Source of the DNA: Oceanisphaera pacifica
GTDB taxonomy: Bacteria > Pseudomonadota > Gammaproteobacteria > Enterobacterales > Aeromonadaceae
DNA length: 64,000 nucleotides
Direction: 5' to 3'
NCBI RefSeq assembly: GCF_017498065.1
Contig: NZ_JAGDFX010000005.1
Location: forward strand, 1-64,000
The notes beneath the pieces are model-generated. The model ran no database searches. It had not been told where the DNA came from and saw only the letters and a program-made list of their open reading frames with translations. A program made the position numbers and the translations under genes. Of the stretch, positions 9,501 through 19,604 are shown piece after piece; position 1 is the first letter of the stretch, and every line of letters begins with the position of its first letter.

Positions 9501-10781
9501 TTAGTCACCCGACACTGCCTGAGTGTCCTCTTTCTGATAAATCAGTAAAGGAGCTGACTCGCCTTTGATCACGGTTTCATCAACCACAACCTTAGCCACA
9601 CCATTTTGGGCGGGTAAGTCATACATGGTATCGAGCAGTACCGCTTCTACAATAGAGCGCAAGCCACGCGCACCGGTTTTGCGCTCCATGGCTTTGTGTG
9701 CAATGGCACGCAGCGCATCTTCACGAAACTCAAGCTCTACATCTTCTAGCTCAAACAGCGCACCATATTGTTTAGTGAGCGCGTTCTTAGGTTCAGATAA
9801 GATCTGTACTAAGGCTGCTTCATCTAACTCAGTTAAGGTAGCTACCACGGGCAAACGACCGATAAACTCAGGAATTAACCCATATTTAACTAAGTCTTCT
9901 GGTTCTACCTGAGTAATAACTTCACTTAATGATGAGCTGTCATCTTTCGACTTCACATCGGCACCAAAACCAATGCCGGTGCCTTTGTCTAGACGCTGCT
10001 CAATCACGCCATTTAAGCCAGCAAAGGCGCCACCACAGATAAAGAGAATTTTAGAGGTGTCTACCTGTAAAAACTCTTGTTGTGGGTGCTTACGACCGCC
10101 TTGAGGCGGAATAGAAGCCACTGTGCCTTCAATAAGCTTCAATAAGGCTTGCTGCACCCCTTCACCCGACACATCACGGGTGATAGAAGGGTTATCAGAT
10201 TTACGAGAAATCTTATCGATTTCATCGATGTAAACAATGCCACGCTGGGCTTTTTCTACATCGTAATCACACTTTTGCAGCAGCTTTTGAATGATGTTTT
10301 CAACGTCTTCCCCAACATAACCGGCTTCGGTTAATGTGGTTGCGTCGGCCATGGTAAAAGGCACATCAAGTAAGCGCGCTAAGGTTTCTGCTAGCAAGGT
10401 TTTACCGCAACCGGTAGGACCAATCAGCAAAATATTAGACTTACCTAACTCAACACCCTCAGTGCTGCCGGCATTACGTAAGCGTTTGTAGTGGTTGTAC
10501 ACCGCCACGGCCAACACTTTTTTCGCATGCTCTTGACCAATGACGTAATCATCTAGGCTGGCACGAATTTTATGGGGCGTAGGCAGCTCGTTATTTTCGG
10601 GCTGGGGCGAAATGTCTTTAATTTCTTCTTGAATGATGTCTTCGCACAGCTCGACACATTCGTCACAAATATAGACGGAAGGGCCGGCAATGAGCTTGCG
10701 CACTTCGTGTTGGCTTTTACCACAAAAAGAACAGTACAGCAGCTTGCCGCCGTCCTCTTCGCCCTTGCGTTTATCTGTCAT
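9501..10781 (-). CDS. clpX: ClpX unfoldase subunit of the ClpXP protease
   Basis: Hexameric AAA+ unfoldase that recognises tagged proteins and threads them into ClpP. It has an N-terminal C4 zinc-binding domain (CSFC...CDEC, about residues 17-43), Walker A GPTGCGKT, Walker [11 protein letters not shown], the pore loop GYVG and the IGF loop region (GTGIGFGAD) that docks on ClpP. Its 426 residues are normal. It starts with ATG at 10781 after AGGTGACTG. Only 80 bases separate it from clpP, so the two are probably co-transcribed. Confidence 0.97.
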   Translation of the reverse strand: MTDKRKGEEDGGKLLYCSFCGKSQHEVRKLIAGPSVYICDECVELCEDIIQEEIKDISPQPENNELPTPHKIRASLDDYVIGQEHAKKVLAVAVYNHYKRLRNAGSTEGVELGKSNILLIGPTGCGKTLLAETLARLLDVPFTMADATTLTEAGYVGEDVENIIQKLLQKCDYDVEKAQRGIVYIDEIDKISRKSDNPSITRDVSGEGVQQALLKLIEGTVASIPPQGGRKHPQQEFLQVDTSKILFICGGAFAGLNGVIEQRLDKGTGIGFGADVKSKDDSSSLSEVITQVEPEDLVKYGLIPEFIGRLPVVATLTELDEAALVQILSEPKNALTKQYGALFELEDVELEFREDALRAIAHKAMERKTGARGLRSIVEAVLLDTMYDLPAQNGVAKVVVDETVIKGESAPLLIYQKEDTQAVSGD

Positions 10782-10861
10782 TCAGTCACCTCGTATGCGT
10801 ACGGCGCAGGATGTGCTTAGTGCACTCGATTAAGAGTGTACCGCACCCCATGCCGTTTTAC

Positions 10862-11485
10862 TCAATCGCGTTTGAATAATACTTCATCGACCAAGCCATA
10901 TTCTTTGGCTGTTTCTGCAGACATAAAATTGTCGCGGTCGGTATCGCGCTCAACAATCGCCAACTCTTGGCCAGTGTGTTCGGCTAATAGGCGGTTGAGC
11001 TTTTCTTTAATATAGAGAATTTCTTTGGCGTGTATTTGTATATCTGATGCCTGCCCCTGAAACCCACCTAATGGTTGGTGGATCATCACTCGGCTATTAG
11101 GCAGAGCAAAGCGCTTGCCCTTTTCGCCACCGGCTAATAAGAAAGCACCCATAGACGCGGCTTGACCCATGCACACTGTACTCACGTTGGGCTTAATAAA
11201 CTGCATGGTGTCATAAATTGACATACCTGCGGTTACTGAGCCACCGGGAGAGTTAATATACAAATAAATGTCTTTTTCTGGGTTTTCTGATTCTAAGTAC
11301 AATAATTGCGCACAAATCAGGTTAGCCATGTGATCTTCTACTTGGCCAGTCAGAAAAATCACTCGCTCTTTTAATAAGCGAGAGTAGATATCGTAAGAAC
11401 GTTCACCCTTGGCCGTTTGCTCCACTACCATGGGAATTAGCGCGGCTAGGGGCCCGTCCGTCATTGAATCATGTATATTTGACAT
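10862..11485 (-). CDS. clpP: ClpP proteolytic subunit
   Basis: Tetradecameric serine peptidase chamber that works with ClpX or ClpA. The catalytic Ser lies in [13 protein letters not shown] and the His in [10 protein letters not shown], and a C-terminal Asp completes the triad. The 207-residue product keeps the short N-terminal propeptide region typical of the family. The gene lies between tig and clpX in the conserved order. Its leader holds a strong sigma-70-like promoter overlapping the tig terminator. Confidence 0.97.
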   Translation of the reverse strand: MSNIHDSMTDGPLAALIPMVVEQTAKGERSYDIYSRLLKERVIFLTGQVEDHMANLICAQLLYLESENPEKDIYLYINSPGGSVTAGMSIYDTMQFIKPNVSTVCMGQAASMGAFLLAGGEKGKRFALPNSRVMIHQPLGGFQGQASDIQIHAKEILYIKEKLNRLLAEHTGQELAIVERDTDRDNFMSAETAKEYGLVDEVLFKRD

Positions 11486-11499
11486 AAAATAGTGTCCTT

Positions 11500-11538
11500 A
11501 AAACAAAATGGCCCGAGTGTACTTACACTGGGGCCATT
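11500..11538 (-). terminator. tig terminator overlapping the clpP promoter
   Basis: On the minus strand AATGGCCC-C-AGTGT, loop AAGT, ACACT-C-GGGCCATT, then TTGTTTT. This is a long, almost perfect intrinsic terminator between tig and clpP. Its 5' arm begins inside the -10 box of the candidate clpP promoter. Confidence 0.75.
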
Positions 11539-11566
11539 ATACGCAAGAGCTTAACGACTAAGTCAA
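11536..11566 (-). promoter_or_regulatory. Candidate clpP promoter
   Basis: On the minus strand TTGACT (11561-11566) and TATAAT (11536-11541) are separated by 19 bases, slightly long for sigma-70 but with a consensus -10. Initiation would fall near 11529, inside the 5' arm of the tig terminator hairpin. Confidence 0.5.
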
Positions 11567-11573
11567 CCGCTTA

Positions 11574-12884
11574 TTAAGCGTTAGCAGCAGACTTGTTCAT
11601 TAGTTCGTCAAAGCTAACTTGTTTATCAGTCACTTTGGCTTGGCTTAGTACCAGTTCAATCGCTTGATCTTCAATGGCCAGATTACGCACGTTTTCCAAC
11701 ATTTCTTGGTTTTCGTTGTAATAAGCCACCACTTCAGAGGGATCTTCGTAGGCAGAAGACATATCTGCAATAATGCTTTGTACTTTAGCATCATCGGCTT
11801 TAATGTCGTTCTTCTTGATCACTTCACCCAACAAAAGACCGACACGTACACGACGCTCAGCTTGCTCTTGGAACAATTCAGCTGGCAGTTGTGGCATGTT
11901 CGCTTGATCGGCACCACCAAAGCGCTGTAGTGCTTGCTTGCGCAATGTTTCAATCTCGTTATCAACTAAAGATTGTGGTACTTCAACCGGGTTTTGCTCT
12001 AGCAAGCCGTCAATCACTTGCTCTTTTACCGAGGCTTTTAGGGCTTGGGCGAGTTCGCGATCCATATTTTTACGCACTTCTGCTTTTAAGCCATCTAACG
12101 CGCCGTCAGCAATACCAAAGCGCTTAACAAACTCTTCGGTTAGTTCTGGCAACTCTTGTGCTTCAACTTTGGTTACCTTAACAGCAAACTGAGCTTGTTT
12201 ACCTTTTAAGTTTTCTGCTTGGTAATCGTCAGGGAAAGTGATGTCTAGTGTAAAGTCATCACCGGCTTTCTTACCCATTAAGCCTTCTTCAAAGCCTGGG
12301 ATCATACGGCCAGAACCTAATACCAGTGCGAAGTCTTCAGCGGCACCGCCTTCAAACTCTTCACCGTCGATGGAGCCCACAAAGTTCATGGTTACACGAT
12401 CATCTGTGCCCGCTTCGCGCTCAACGGCTACCCAATCAGCATGCTGCTTTTGCAAGGTTTCAATCATTTTATCCAGATCGGCGTCTTGCACTTCAGCCTG
12501 TGGCTTTTCAATAGTGACGTCTTCTAAGCCTTTAACTTCGACTTCAGGATAAACTTCAAAAGTTGCGGCAAAGGTAAAGTCTTCACCGGCTTTAATGGCT
12601 TCTGGTGCCATGGTAGGCATGCCTGCTGGGTTCAACTTTTCGCTGATCACAGCTTCAAAGAAGTTACGTTGCATCAAGTCGCCTGCTACGTCTTCTTCTA
12701 CTGAGGCACCAAACATCTTTTTAATAACAGACATAGGTGCTTTACCAGGACGAAAACCGTCGATGCGACGTGTTTTAGCCAGCTGACGAAGACGATTCGT
12801 CATTTCGCTATCAACCTGCTCGGCAGGTACTGTGATGGTCAGGCGGCGCTCCAGGCCTTGGGTCGTTTCAACTGAAACTTGCAT
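11574..12884 (-). CDS. tig: Trigger factor
   Basis: Ribosome-bound chaperone that shields nascent chains, with peptidyl-prolyl isomerase activity in its central domain. The N-terminal ribosome-binding domain carries the signature GFRPGKAP (about residues 44-51), the FKBP-type domain spans about residues 150-245 ([19 protein letters not shown]...[11 protein letters not shown]), and a long helical C-terminal chaperone domain follows. Its 436 residues are typical. It is the first gene of the tig-clpP-clpX-lon-hupB-ppiD block and terminates strongly before clpP. Confidence 0.96.
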   Translation of the reverse strand: MQVSVETTQGLERRLTITVPAEQVDSEMTNRLRQLAKTRRIDGFRPGKAPMSVIKKMFGASVEEDVAGDLMQRNFFEAVISEKLNPAGMPTMAPEAIKAGEDFTFAATFEVYPEVEVKGLEDVTIEKPQAEVQDADLDKMIETLQKQHADWVAVEREAGTDDRVTMNFVGSIDGEEFEGGAAEDFALVLGSGRMIPGFEEGLMGKKAGDDFTLDITFPDDYQAENLKGKQAQFAVKVTKVEAQELPELTEEFVKRFGIADGALDGLKAEVRKNMDRELAQALKASVKEQVIDGLLEQNPVEVPQSLVDNEIETLRKQALQRFGGADQANMPQLPAELFQEQAERRVRVGLLLGEVIKKNDIKADDAKVQSIIADMSSAYEDPSEVVAYYNENQEMLENVRNLAIEDQAIELVLSQAKVTDKQVSFDELMNKSAANA

Positions 12885-13145
12885 TCTTTTACCTCAATGT
12901 TATTCAGCACTATGGTGCTGACCTTGTGGTTAATATAAAACAGCCTGGGCTGCTTTCTTGAATATTGATAGAGACAAACTTAATAGCAGCAAAGGGCTAA
13001 CCATCAAGTGCCCTATTGGCAAATTAGACGCCGCATTATAGCGAGGCATGTGGGCAGCGTCGAGCATCACTAAGGCTCAGGTTAAGCTATATGAGGCTAA
13101 ATTTGTGTTTTTCAACCAAAAAACCAATATAAAATGCATTTTAAT

Positions 13146-13174
13146 AAAAAGGGCATGCTCAGCATGCCCTTTTT
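13146..13174 (-). terminator. Malic enzyme gene terminator
   Basis: AAAAAGGGCATGC and GCATGCCCTTTTT arms form a perfect hairpin with A and T flanks, so it can also work in the other direction. It lies 16 bases past the malic enzyme stop. Confidence 0.85.
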
Positions 13175-13190
13175 ATCACTCGCCTAACGT

Positions 13191-14888
13191 TTAGAAAGAA
13201 ACGCGACGGTATTGGCGGTATTCAGGTTCCCAGAAGTTTGCCTCAATGGCAGCATCAAGAGCGGCATCTGAAATTTGCAGTGCTTGACCTTGTAGCTGCG
13301 CCGTTTTAGCAACGGCTTTCGCAATTTGGCGGCTTACATGCTGAATGTCTTCCAATGGCGGCAGTAATGCACCATCTGCATCATCCACCATAGGAGAGCA
13401 AGCTGCTAATGCACGGCTGGCCGACATCAACATGGCATCGGTCACACGCTTAGCGCCACAAGCTAATACACCCAACCCAATACCAGGGAAGATATAAGAG
13501 TTGTTGCACTGGACAATTTCAAAGCGCTTGCCTTTATAGTCCACCGGAGAAAACGGGCTACCAGTCGCAACCAGAGCTTGGCCATTGGTCCAGTTTAAAA
13601 TATCTTCTGGCGTGGCTTCTACACGTGAGGTTGGGTTCGACAACGGGAACACAATTGGGCGCTCACAGTGAGAATGCATGGTTTGGATCACTTCTTTGGT
13701 GAACAAACCAGGCTGGCCTGATACCCCAATCAGAATATCGGGCTTGCCATTTTGCATCACTTCTAACAGCGAAATATTATCGCCCGAGGTCTGCCAATCA
13801 GCTAAATCAGCCGGTGACTGGGCTAGAGGGCGCTGGAAATCAACCAAATTAGGCATGTTGTCGGTGATTAACCCAAAGCGATCCACCATAAACACGCGCT
13901 GGCGGGCTTTTTCATCGCTTAAGCCTTCGGCTTTCATTTGGGCAATAATTTGCTCAGCAATACCACAACCGGCAGAGCCTGAACCTAAGAACGCAACACG
14001 CTTCTCAGACAACTTGCTGCCACTGGCTTGGCAGGCCGCAATTAACGAGCCCAAGGTAACCGCTGCGGTCCCTTGAATGTCATCATTAAAGCAGCACAGT
14101 TCGTCTTTGTAACGGTTAAGGACTGGCATGGCATTTTTTTGTGCAAAATCTTCAAATTGCAACAGCACGTTTGGCCAGCGGCGCTTCACTGCCTGAATAA
14201 AGGCATCAACAAACTCTTCGTACTCTTCGCCAGTAATGCGAGGGTTACGCCAGCCCATATATACAGGATCGTTAAGCAACTGCTGATTGTTAGTACCAGC
14301 ATCCAGTACCACAGGCAAAGTATAAGCGGGGGAAATACCACCACAGGCAGTATACAAAGACAGCTTACCAATAGGGATCCCCATGCCACCAATCCCTTGA
14401 TCACCCAGGCCTAAGATACGCTCACCATCGGTAACCACTATCACTTTTACATTACGCTTAGTGGCGTTTTGTAAAATATCATCGATGCGATCACGATCGG
14501 GGTAAGAAATAAATAAACCACGAGCACGGCGGTAAATATTAGAGAACTCTTCACATGCCTTGCCCACGGTCGGAGTATAAATAATGGGCATCATTGTGCT
14601 TAAATTATCGTGCACCAAACGATAAAACAGCGTTTCGTTAGTATCTTGAATGTTGCGCAGATAAATATGCTTATCAAGATCGTTTTGAAAAGAGGTATAT
14701 TGCTGGTAAGCGCGGGCGGCTTGCTCATCAATGGTTTCAATACAGTGTGGTACTAAACCATCTAGGTTAAAAGCAATACGCTCGTCTTTAGAAAAAGCAC
14801 CGCCTTTGTTTAGCAGCGGCGTTTCAAGTAGGGCTGGGCCAGCATAAGGTACATAGAGGGCACGTTTATCATGATGCTCTTTGGGCAT
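13191..14888 (-). CDS. maeA: NAD-dependent malic enzyme
   Basis: Oxidatively decarboxylates malate to pyruvate with NAD, feeding gluconeogenesis and pyruvate supply. The 565-residue length and lack of a phosphotransacetylase extension point to the MaeA/SfcA type. Visible elements are the substrate region [15 protein letters not shown], the [21 protein letters not shown] segment, the metal ligands in [10 protein letters not shown]...[13 protein letters not shown], and a Rossmann loop [13 protein letters not shown]. It is monocistronic, with its own terminator. NAD rather than NADP preference is inferred from overall similarity to SfcA. Confidence 0.93.
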   Translation of the reverse strand: MPKEHHDKRALYVPYAGPALLETPLLNKGGAFSKDERIAFNLDGLVPHCIETIDEQAARAYQQYTSFQNDLDKHIYLRNIQDTNETLFYRLVHDNLSTMMPIIYTPTVGKACEEFSNIYRRARGLFISYPDRDRIDDILQNATKRNVKVIVVTDGERILGLGDQGIGGMGIPIGKLSLYTACGGISPAYTLPVVLDAGTNNQQLLNDPVYMGWRNPRITGEEYEEFVDAFIQAVKRRWPNVLLQFEDFAQKNAMPVLNRYKDELCCFNDDIQGTAAVTLGSLIAACQASGSKLSEKRVAFLGSGSAGCGIAEQIIAQMKAEGLSDEKARQRVFMVDRFGLITDNMPNLVDFQRPLAQSPADLADWQTSGDNISLLEVMQNGKPDILIGVSGQPGLFTKEVIQTMHSHCERPIVFPLSNPTSRVEATPEDILNWTNGQALVATGSPFSPVDYKGKRFEIVQCNNSYIFPGIGLGVLACGAKRVTDAMLMSASRALAACSPMVDDADGALLPPLEDIQHVSRQIAKAVAKTAQLQGQALQISDAALDAAIEANFWEPEYRQYRRVSF

Positions 14889-15014
14889 AAAACATCTCGC
14901 TTAAGTTATAGTCCCGCAGGGGAGCTGATTTCGAATATGTGGGGGCTCGACGCTAGTATAAGCCAAGCCACCTCATCAAACCACCGCCAGCTGAGCCCTT
15001 ATGCATTTGTTCTG

Positions 15015-16100
15015 CTATTCATAAGCAATAACGCAGTTACGACCACGGCTTTTTGCTTGATAAAGTGCTTCATCTGCCCGCTGTAACAGCTCACTAATGG
15101 TATGGGTGTTATCACCGGCAGCCACACCGGCACTTACTGTAACTGAGATTTCGCTTTCATCTAATGGGCTTTCTATGGGTTGTGACTCTACCGCTAGGCG
15201 TAGGGTTTCTGCTTGGCGAACGCCTTGCTCAAGCTCAGTGTTGGGGAGTAACACCACAAACTCTTCGCCGCCGTAACGCGCCACTGTGGCATCTTGTCCA
15301 AAAATATCGACCAAAGTCGTGCTCACATTCACCAGCACTTCGTCACCAATTAAGTGGCCGTGCTCATCATTAATGCGTTTAAACTTATCCAAATCAAACA
15401 AGATCACGCTGCACATTTCGCCCAGTTTGCTGTTATGGCGCACGGCTTTAAATTGCTCCATAAATAAGCGGCGATTCATTAACCGCGTTAGGGGGTCACG
15501 GGTCGACTCTCGGTATAAATCCAATAACATGCGCAACTGTCCTGTTTGCACCCATAACATGGCCAAACTAAAGCACAATAATAACCAAACTCGCTCAATC
15601 AACTTGCCATTGCTTAATGTGTGCGAGTCTAACCAATAATCGGTCGCTAACACGGCCGCAATAATGGTAACCGCGACTCTTACCCCCGAGCGAATCGGCA
15701 GTGGTAACACGGCAAGTAACGCCAGTAAAAAATAAGGAAACGCCATATAACCGGTAGGCATGGCAGCCACGTCTCTAAAGCTCCATAAGCTCACTGCATT
15801 AAATAACAGTAATATCACTAACAAGGCAAACAGCGAGAGCACCATCCAGCGGCGGTTTAATTTGCATAAATAACTGAGCGGCAACAGTGGGGTAAGCATC
15901 ACACCTGCCATTAGGCGCACTTTCCATAACAGGTGAAAATGCGCACTGTCTAATACCCACCAATCAACGGCAATCCAGCCGGCAATGCCGATTAATAACA
16001 AACTCACTAACCAACGAAAACGCACTGCCACAAAGCCGATACGAATTAGCTTAAAGTCCTGAGAATGAGATCGATCACTCCAGTATTCTTTTAACCCCAT
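15015..16100 (-). CDS. Membrane-bound diguanylate cyclase
   Basis: Makes cyclic di-GMP from two GTP. The N-terminal half holds about six hydrophobic segments (from about residue 30 to 190), and a GGDEF domain occupies about residues 200-361 with an intact GGEEF active loop (ARYGGEEFVVLLP). The residues five positions before that loop read FGQD rather than RxxD, so the usual inhibitory site is absent and the enzyme may escape product inhibition. The sensed signal is unknown because the membrane part matches no domain I can name. It is transcribed away from the yffB-like gene, sharing a 250-base intergenic region. Confidence 0.88.
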   Translation of the reverse strand: MGLKEYWSDRSHSQDFKLIRIGFVAVRFRWLVSLLLIGIAGWIAVDWWVLDSAHFHLLWKVRLMAGVMLTPLLPLSYLCKLNRRWMVLSLFALLVILLLFNAVSLWSFRDVAAMPTGYMAFPYFLLALLAVLPLPIRSGVRVAVTIIAAVLATDYWLDSHTLSNGKLIERVWLLLCFSLAMLWVQTGQLRMLLDLYRESTRDPLTRLMNRRLFMEQFKAVRHNSKLGEMCSVILFDLDKFKRINDEHGHLIGDEVLVNVSTTLVDIFGQDATVARYGGEEFVVLLPNTELEQGVRQAETLRLAVESQPIESPLDESEISVTVSAGVAAGDNTHTISELLQRADEALYQAKSRGRNCVIAYE

Positions 16101-16350
16101 CTCACTCCCCTTATTAGGTTATTCAATCGCTACCTTGGCTTGACTGCACGACAAAAGGCTAACAATAACTAAAGTCTATAATGGGCGCCAGTGTATAATG
16201 GCACTCATTAAAAATAATGCTGGATCAGGCTGTTATTTATGGCGGCTCGCTTATGTTGCAGGCGAGCAGCTTAAGTGACAGAATTTCTCACTGCAATGTG
16301 ATGTGCTTAAGCATCAATACCCGCTTCTCTTTTATTGATAGGAAAATACC

Positions 16351-16701
16351 TTGTCTATTACACTTTATGGCATTAAAAACTGCGATACGGTTAAAAAAGC
16401 GCGCAAATGGTTAGATCAACATCAGGTTAATTATGTGTTTGTGGACCACAGAGCCGATGGGCTAGACCCAGACTCTCTTCACCACTGGCTTGAGGAATTA
16501 GGTTGGGAGCAGCTGGTCAATAAACGCAGTACCACCTATAGAGCTTTATCAGAGTCAGAGAAAGCTAACTTAGGCCCAAACACCGCCTATGCTTTACTAA
16601 AAGCGAACCCCACCTTAATTAAGCGTCCCTTGCTAGATAACCAAGGCGAGCTGTCTGTGGGCTTTAAAGCCGAGCAATATGCGGCCTTATTCAAGCAGTA
16701 G
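16351..16701 (+). CDS. ArsC/Spx-family reductase, YffB-like
   Basis: Small thioredoxin-fold protein of the ArsC/Spx family. The N-terminus reads ITLYGIKNCDTVKKARKWL, with one cysteine at about position 11 in the family's CxxxKKA context, and RPLLDNQGELSVGF near the end is the typical C-terminal block. The start is TTG at 16351 behind AGGAAAATACC; no ATG in frame gives the correct N-terminus. Physiological substrates of YffB are not settled, so arsenate reduction should not be assumed. It leads a short plus-strand series of four genes. Confidence 0.85.
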   Translation: MSITLYGIKNCDTVKKARKWLDQHQVNYVFVDHRADGLDPDSLHHWLEELGWEQLVNKRSTTYRALSESEKANLGPNTAYALLKANPTLIKRPLLDNQGELSVGFKAEQYAALFKQ

Positions 16702-16785
16702 TACGCTGCTTCATTAAAACAAACCTAATACCTTCATTTGGCTGATGGGCATCAGGGTTCAATTATCGATAATAAGGAGTCAGCC

Positions 16786-17451
16786 ATGGATCCTTTGTGT
16801 TTAGTGGGCTTAAAAGATAATCATCTCGTGCCGTTAGCAGAGCCTGGGCACCGCCTGCAAGCCGAGGCTAAGCAGGCGTTTATGGCCATGCAAGCGGCAG
16901 CGGCACTTGATGGCTTTCAGCTGATGCCGGCGTCTAGTTTTCGCAGCTTTGAGCGCCAGCTGGCCATTTGGAATGGTAAGTTTGATGGCACCCGCCCATT
17001 ACTCGATGCCCATAGCCTGCCATTAAACAGCCAAGAGTTAAGTGAAGCTGAGCGCGTTAACGCTATTTTACGTTGGAGTGCACTGCCCGGTACCAGCCGT
17101 CATCATTGGGGCACAGATATTGATATTTATGACCCCAGCTTATTACCCCCAGGCGCCAACCTAAAACTGGAGCCTTGGGAATATGAAAAAGAAGGCTATT
17201 TTTATCCCCTCAGCCAATGGCTTGCAAACAATATGGCCCGGTTTGATTTTTATCTGCCTTTTGCACAGCCAAATGGCGGCGTTGCGGTTGAGCCATGGCA
17301 CCTGAGTTATCGGCCTTTGTCTGCGCCGTGCGCGGCTCAACTTAGCCCCCAATTAATAGCGCAAGTACTAAAAGAGCAGCAAATTGATGGAAAAACGCAT
17401 ATTCTTAATCAATTGGACCGTATTTTTGTCCACTATATTAAAGAGGATTAA
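16786..17451 (+). CDS. M15-family D-alanyl-D-alanine carboxypeptidase (VanY-like)
   Basis: Predicted zinc metallopeptidase of the VanY type, acting on D-Ala-D-Ala ends of cell-wall peptides. The motif SSFRSFERQLAIWNGKF starts the catalytic core, SRHHWGTDIDIYD carries the first His and Asp zinc ligands, and EPWHLSYRP carries the last His. ATG 16786 is chosen because TAAGGAG lies 6 bases upstream; the 221-residue product has no obvious signal peptide, which is a little unusual for a wall enzyme. Three bases separate it from the next small gene. Confidence 0.85.
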   Translation: MDPLCLVGLKDNHLVPLAEPGHRLQAEAKQAFMAMQAAAALDGFQLMPASSFRSFERQLAIWNGKFDGTRPLLDAHSLPLNSQELSEAERVNAILRWSALPGTSRHHWGTDIDIYDPSLLPPGANLKLEPWEYEKEGYFYPLSQWLANNMARFDFYLPFAQPNGGVAVEPWHLSYRPLSAPCAAQLSPQLIAQVLKEQQIDGKTHILNQLDRIFVHYIKED

Positions 17452-17454
17452 ATA

Positions 17455-17700
17455 ATGAGCACATTACTGTGGATTGCGCTTCCCCTACTGTTTATTGTGG
17501 GGTTATTTGTTAGCGCCCTTAAAGACACTAAGCGAGTCGAGCGCTCGGTTAAGCGAAATCGCGATAAAATGCAGCTAAAAGACTGGGATCAAGAAGAAAG
17601 AAAAAATAAAGAACGAGAAGATAATTGGGGGGTTCCGCCCGCCCCTCGCGGCAGCTACCATCCAGATAAAGAGAGTGATAAAGAGAGTAAAGATAAGTAA
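17455..17700 (+). CDS. Small single-pass membrane protein, unknown function
   Basis: 81 residues: one N-terminal transmembrane segment (about residues 4-22, LLWIALPLLFIVGLFVSAL) followed by a strongly charged tail rich in Lys, Arg and Glu. GAGGATTAAATA precedes the ATG, overlapping the end of the peptidase gene, so translation is probably coupled. I recognise no domain. The charged tail should face the cytoplasm by the positive-inside rule. Confidence 0.65.
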   Translation: MSTLLWIALPLLFIVGLFVSALKDTKRVERSVKRNRDKMQLKDWDQEERKNKEREDNWGVPPAPRGSYHPDKESDKESKDK

Positions 17701-17734
17701 CTGCTGATAATCAGGCACAGATGGAGGCAGCAGC

Positions 17735-18004
17735 ATGGAGCAACTCGAATTTTTTGATTTACTCAGCCCCTGTATTGGGGTCTGTCAGGTCAATAATAAA
17801 GGGTATTGCAAAGGCTGCTTTCGTCGACGTGACGAGCGTTTTAACTGGCTACAACTTAGCCCAGCGCAACAGCGTGAGGTTATTCGCTTGTGCCAAGACA
17901 GAAAACGCCGTGTACTGGCCGCGGCGCGCAAAAAGCAAAGAGAGCTGTTATTAGAACCCGCGCCAGAGCCACAAAACACCCTGAAGTTAGATTCAAAAGA
18001 ATAG
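17735..18004 (+). CDS. DUF1289-family protein
   Basis: 89-residue protein with the DUF1289 cysteine pattern: SPCIGVCQVNNKGYCKGCFR at about residues 11-30, four cysteines that could bind a metal, then RDERFNWLQLSPAQQREVI, typical of the family. The C-terminal third is basic. Function is unknown. The gene ends inside a copy of the GCGCTTGGTGCT-type intergenic repeat. Confidence 0.8.
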   Translation: MEQLEFFDLLSPCIGVCQVNNKGYCKGCFRRRDERFNWLQLSPAQQREVIRLCQDRKRRVLAAARKKQRELLLEPAPEPQNTLKLDSKE

Positions 18005-18051
18005 TGCCTAGCGCCCGGCACCAAGCTAAAGAAAAAGCCCCAACCAATTCG
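18003..18051 (-). repeat. Inverted copy of the 484/576 repeat unit
   Basis: Its reverse complement carries AATTGGTTGGGGCTTTTT, AGCTTGGTGC and GCGCTAGGCAC in the same order as the repeats at 484-545 and 576-636. It begins at the stop codon of the DUF1289 gene. Confidence 0.45.
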
Positions 18052-18082
18052 GTCGAGTGTTCTTTACCTAAATAAAGCGTAC

Positions 18083-18242
18083 AGCGTATAGAAAGCCTGA
18101 AGCTCAGAGCTAGAAGCGGTAAGCTAAACAAAAACACTGAGGCATTTTTATTTTTGGTTTTACTTCCGGCTTCTAGCTTCAAGCTTATTACTGTCTGTTA
18201 GATGGATTGCCGCGTCGTTGCACTCCTCGCAATGACCAAAGG
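18083..18242 (-). repeat. Dispersed 160-bp repeat, copy B (inverted)
   Basis: Reverse complement of 154-312 with only scattered mismatches. Together the copies form a large inverted pair bracketing the first 18 kb. It sits between the convergent DUF1289 and hydrolase genes. Confidence 0.75.
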
Positions 18243-18277
18243 GAGTGGCTTTTCGTCGGGGCCAACCTGCCACTGCG

Positions 18278-19153
18278 TTACTTTTTCTGTTGGGTATTTG
18301 CTTGTTGTAACCCGTGCCAAAACCAGTCCGCCACTTGCTGTGCTGGGGCTGGCTCAAGGTGAAAGTGATGACTGCCGACCAAAGTTTTAAACTCCAGATC
18401 AGGGATGAGTGGCAACATAGACTCAATTAAAGATAACTCCTCCCCGCGCTCTGCCATGACTAACTGCACTGGCATGGTTAAGCGGCGCACAAAAGCGGCA
18501 ATTTGTGACTCGCACAAACGCACAATAGAAGGCTGCGTCAGCGCCATATCGCTGCGCCATACCCAGCCTTGTGCCGTTTGTTTCATGCCACGTTCTAATA
18601 ACCAAGTGCCGGCTTCGCGGCTTACCGGCCAGCGACTGTTGATGCGGGTAGCCAAGGCTTGCTCGAAGCTTGCATAAGGTTTAAGTGAGCGACGCGCTAA
18701 CCTTGACCCTCGGCGCAAGGCTTTACCCATTAACTCAGGTAGCTGCTCGGCGGGATAGTCCAGCGGTATTAGGCCATCGAGTAACATCATACGGCTGACT
18801 TGCTCAGGAAAGGCGCCAGCAAACAAGGTGGCAACACCCGCCCCTAAAGAATGCCCCAATAAAGTCACTTTATTTAGGCCTAAGTGGGTGACCAATGCCT
18901 GTACATCGGCCACATTATCCCAAATATAATAAGGCTGACCAAAGGGACGATGATCCGATAAACCGTGGCCGGCCAAATCGAGGGCGATCAGGCGAACATG
19001 GGGCAGCAACTTGGCCAACAAGGTAAAACTGGCTGCATTATCTAACCAACCATGCAAAGCAATTACAGGTACTCCCTGCTCAGGCCCCCACTCCATTACC
19101 GCGAGCTTTCGATTATGATAAGTAAAATCCCACTGCTTACATACCACCGTCAT
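18278..19153 (-). CDS. Alpha/beta hydrolase
   Basis: 291-residue alpha/beta-hydrolase fold protein. HGWLDNAASF carries the oxyanion-hole region, GHSLGAG the nucleophilic Ser (about residue 101), and the SHHFHLEP segment near the end the catalytic His. The substrate is unknown. It starts three bases after moaE and lies at the end of the moaA-E string, so it is probably co-expressed with molybdopterin synthesis genes, but no step in that pathway requires it. Confidence 0.8.
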   Translation of the reverse strand: MTVVCKQWDFTYHNRKLAVMEWGPEQGVPVIALHGWLDNAASFTLLAKLLPHVRLIALDLAGHGLSDHRPFGQPYYIWDNVADVQALVTHLGLNKVTLLGHSLGAGVATLFAGAFPEQVSRMMLLDGLIPLDYPAEQLPELMGKALRRGSRLARRSLKPYASFEQALATRINSRWPVSREAGTWLLERGMKQTAQGWVWRSDMALTQPSIVRLCESQIAAFVRRLTMPVQLVMAERGEELSLIESMLPLIPDLEFKTLVGSHHFHLEPAPAQQVADWFWHGLQQANTQQKK

Positions 19154-19156
19154 GTG

Positions 19157-19603
19157 CTATGACTCCCACCGGTGAGCGGCTTGGGTATCGCTGTCTTTTG
19201 CATCGACCCAACGCGTGCCCGCTGGGGTTTGTTCTTTTTTCCAAAACGGGGCCTGAGTTTTTAAGTAGTCCATAATAAATTGGCAGGCACTAAATGCGGC
19301 TTCTCGGTGCTGACTGGCCACCCCCACCAATACAATTTGATCACTCAGCTCTAGCTGCCCCACTCTGTGAATCAGGGTGCAAGCAAGTAGCGGCCAGCGC
19401 GCATTGGCCTGCTCGACGATACGCTCAAGTGCTTTTTCAGTCATTTGCGGGTAGTGCTCAAGTGTCAAGCGCGTAACCGTATCCCCTTGGTTCATATCAC
19501 GCACTTTACCAACAAAAGTCACCACGGCACCGGTTTGATGAGATTCACTTAATTCTGCATATTCACTGGCAAGATCAAAGTCTTCTGTTTGTACTCGGAT
19601 CAT
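19157..19603 (-). CDS. moaE: Molybdopterin synthase catalytic subunit
   Basis: Large subunit of molybdopterin synthase, which inserts two sulfurs from MoaD thiocarboxylate into precursor Z. Family motifs visible are GAVVTFVGKVRD, LTLEHYPQMTEKALE, HRVGQLELSDQIVLVGVAS and HREAAFSACQFIMDYLKTQAPFWKKE, the last carrying the active-site lysines. Its 148 residues are normal. One base separates its start from the moaD stop. Confidence 0.95.
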   Translation of the reverse strand: MIRVQTEDFDLASEYAELSESHQTGAVVTFVGKVRDMNQGDTVTRLTLEHYPQMTEKALERIVEQANARWPLLACTLIHRVGQLELSDQIVLVGVASQHREAAFSACQFIMDYLKTQAPFWKKEQTPAGTRWVDAKDSDTQAAHRWES

Positions 19604-19604
19604 C

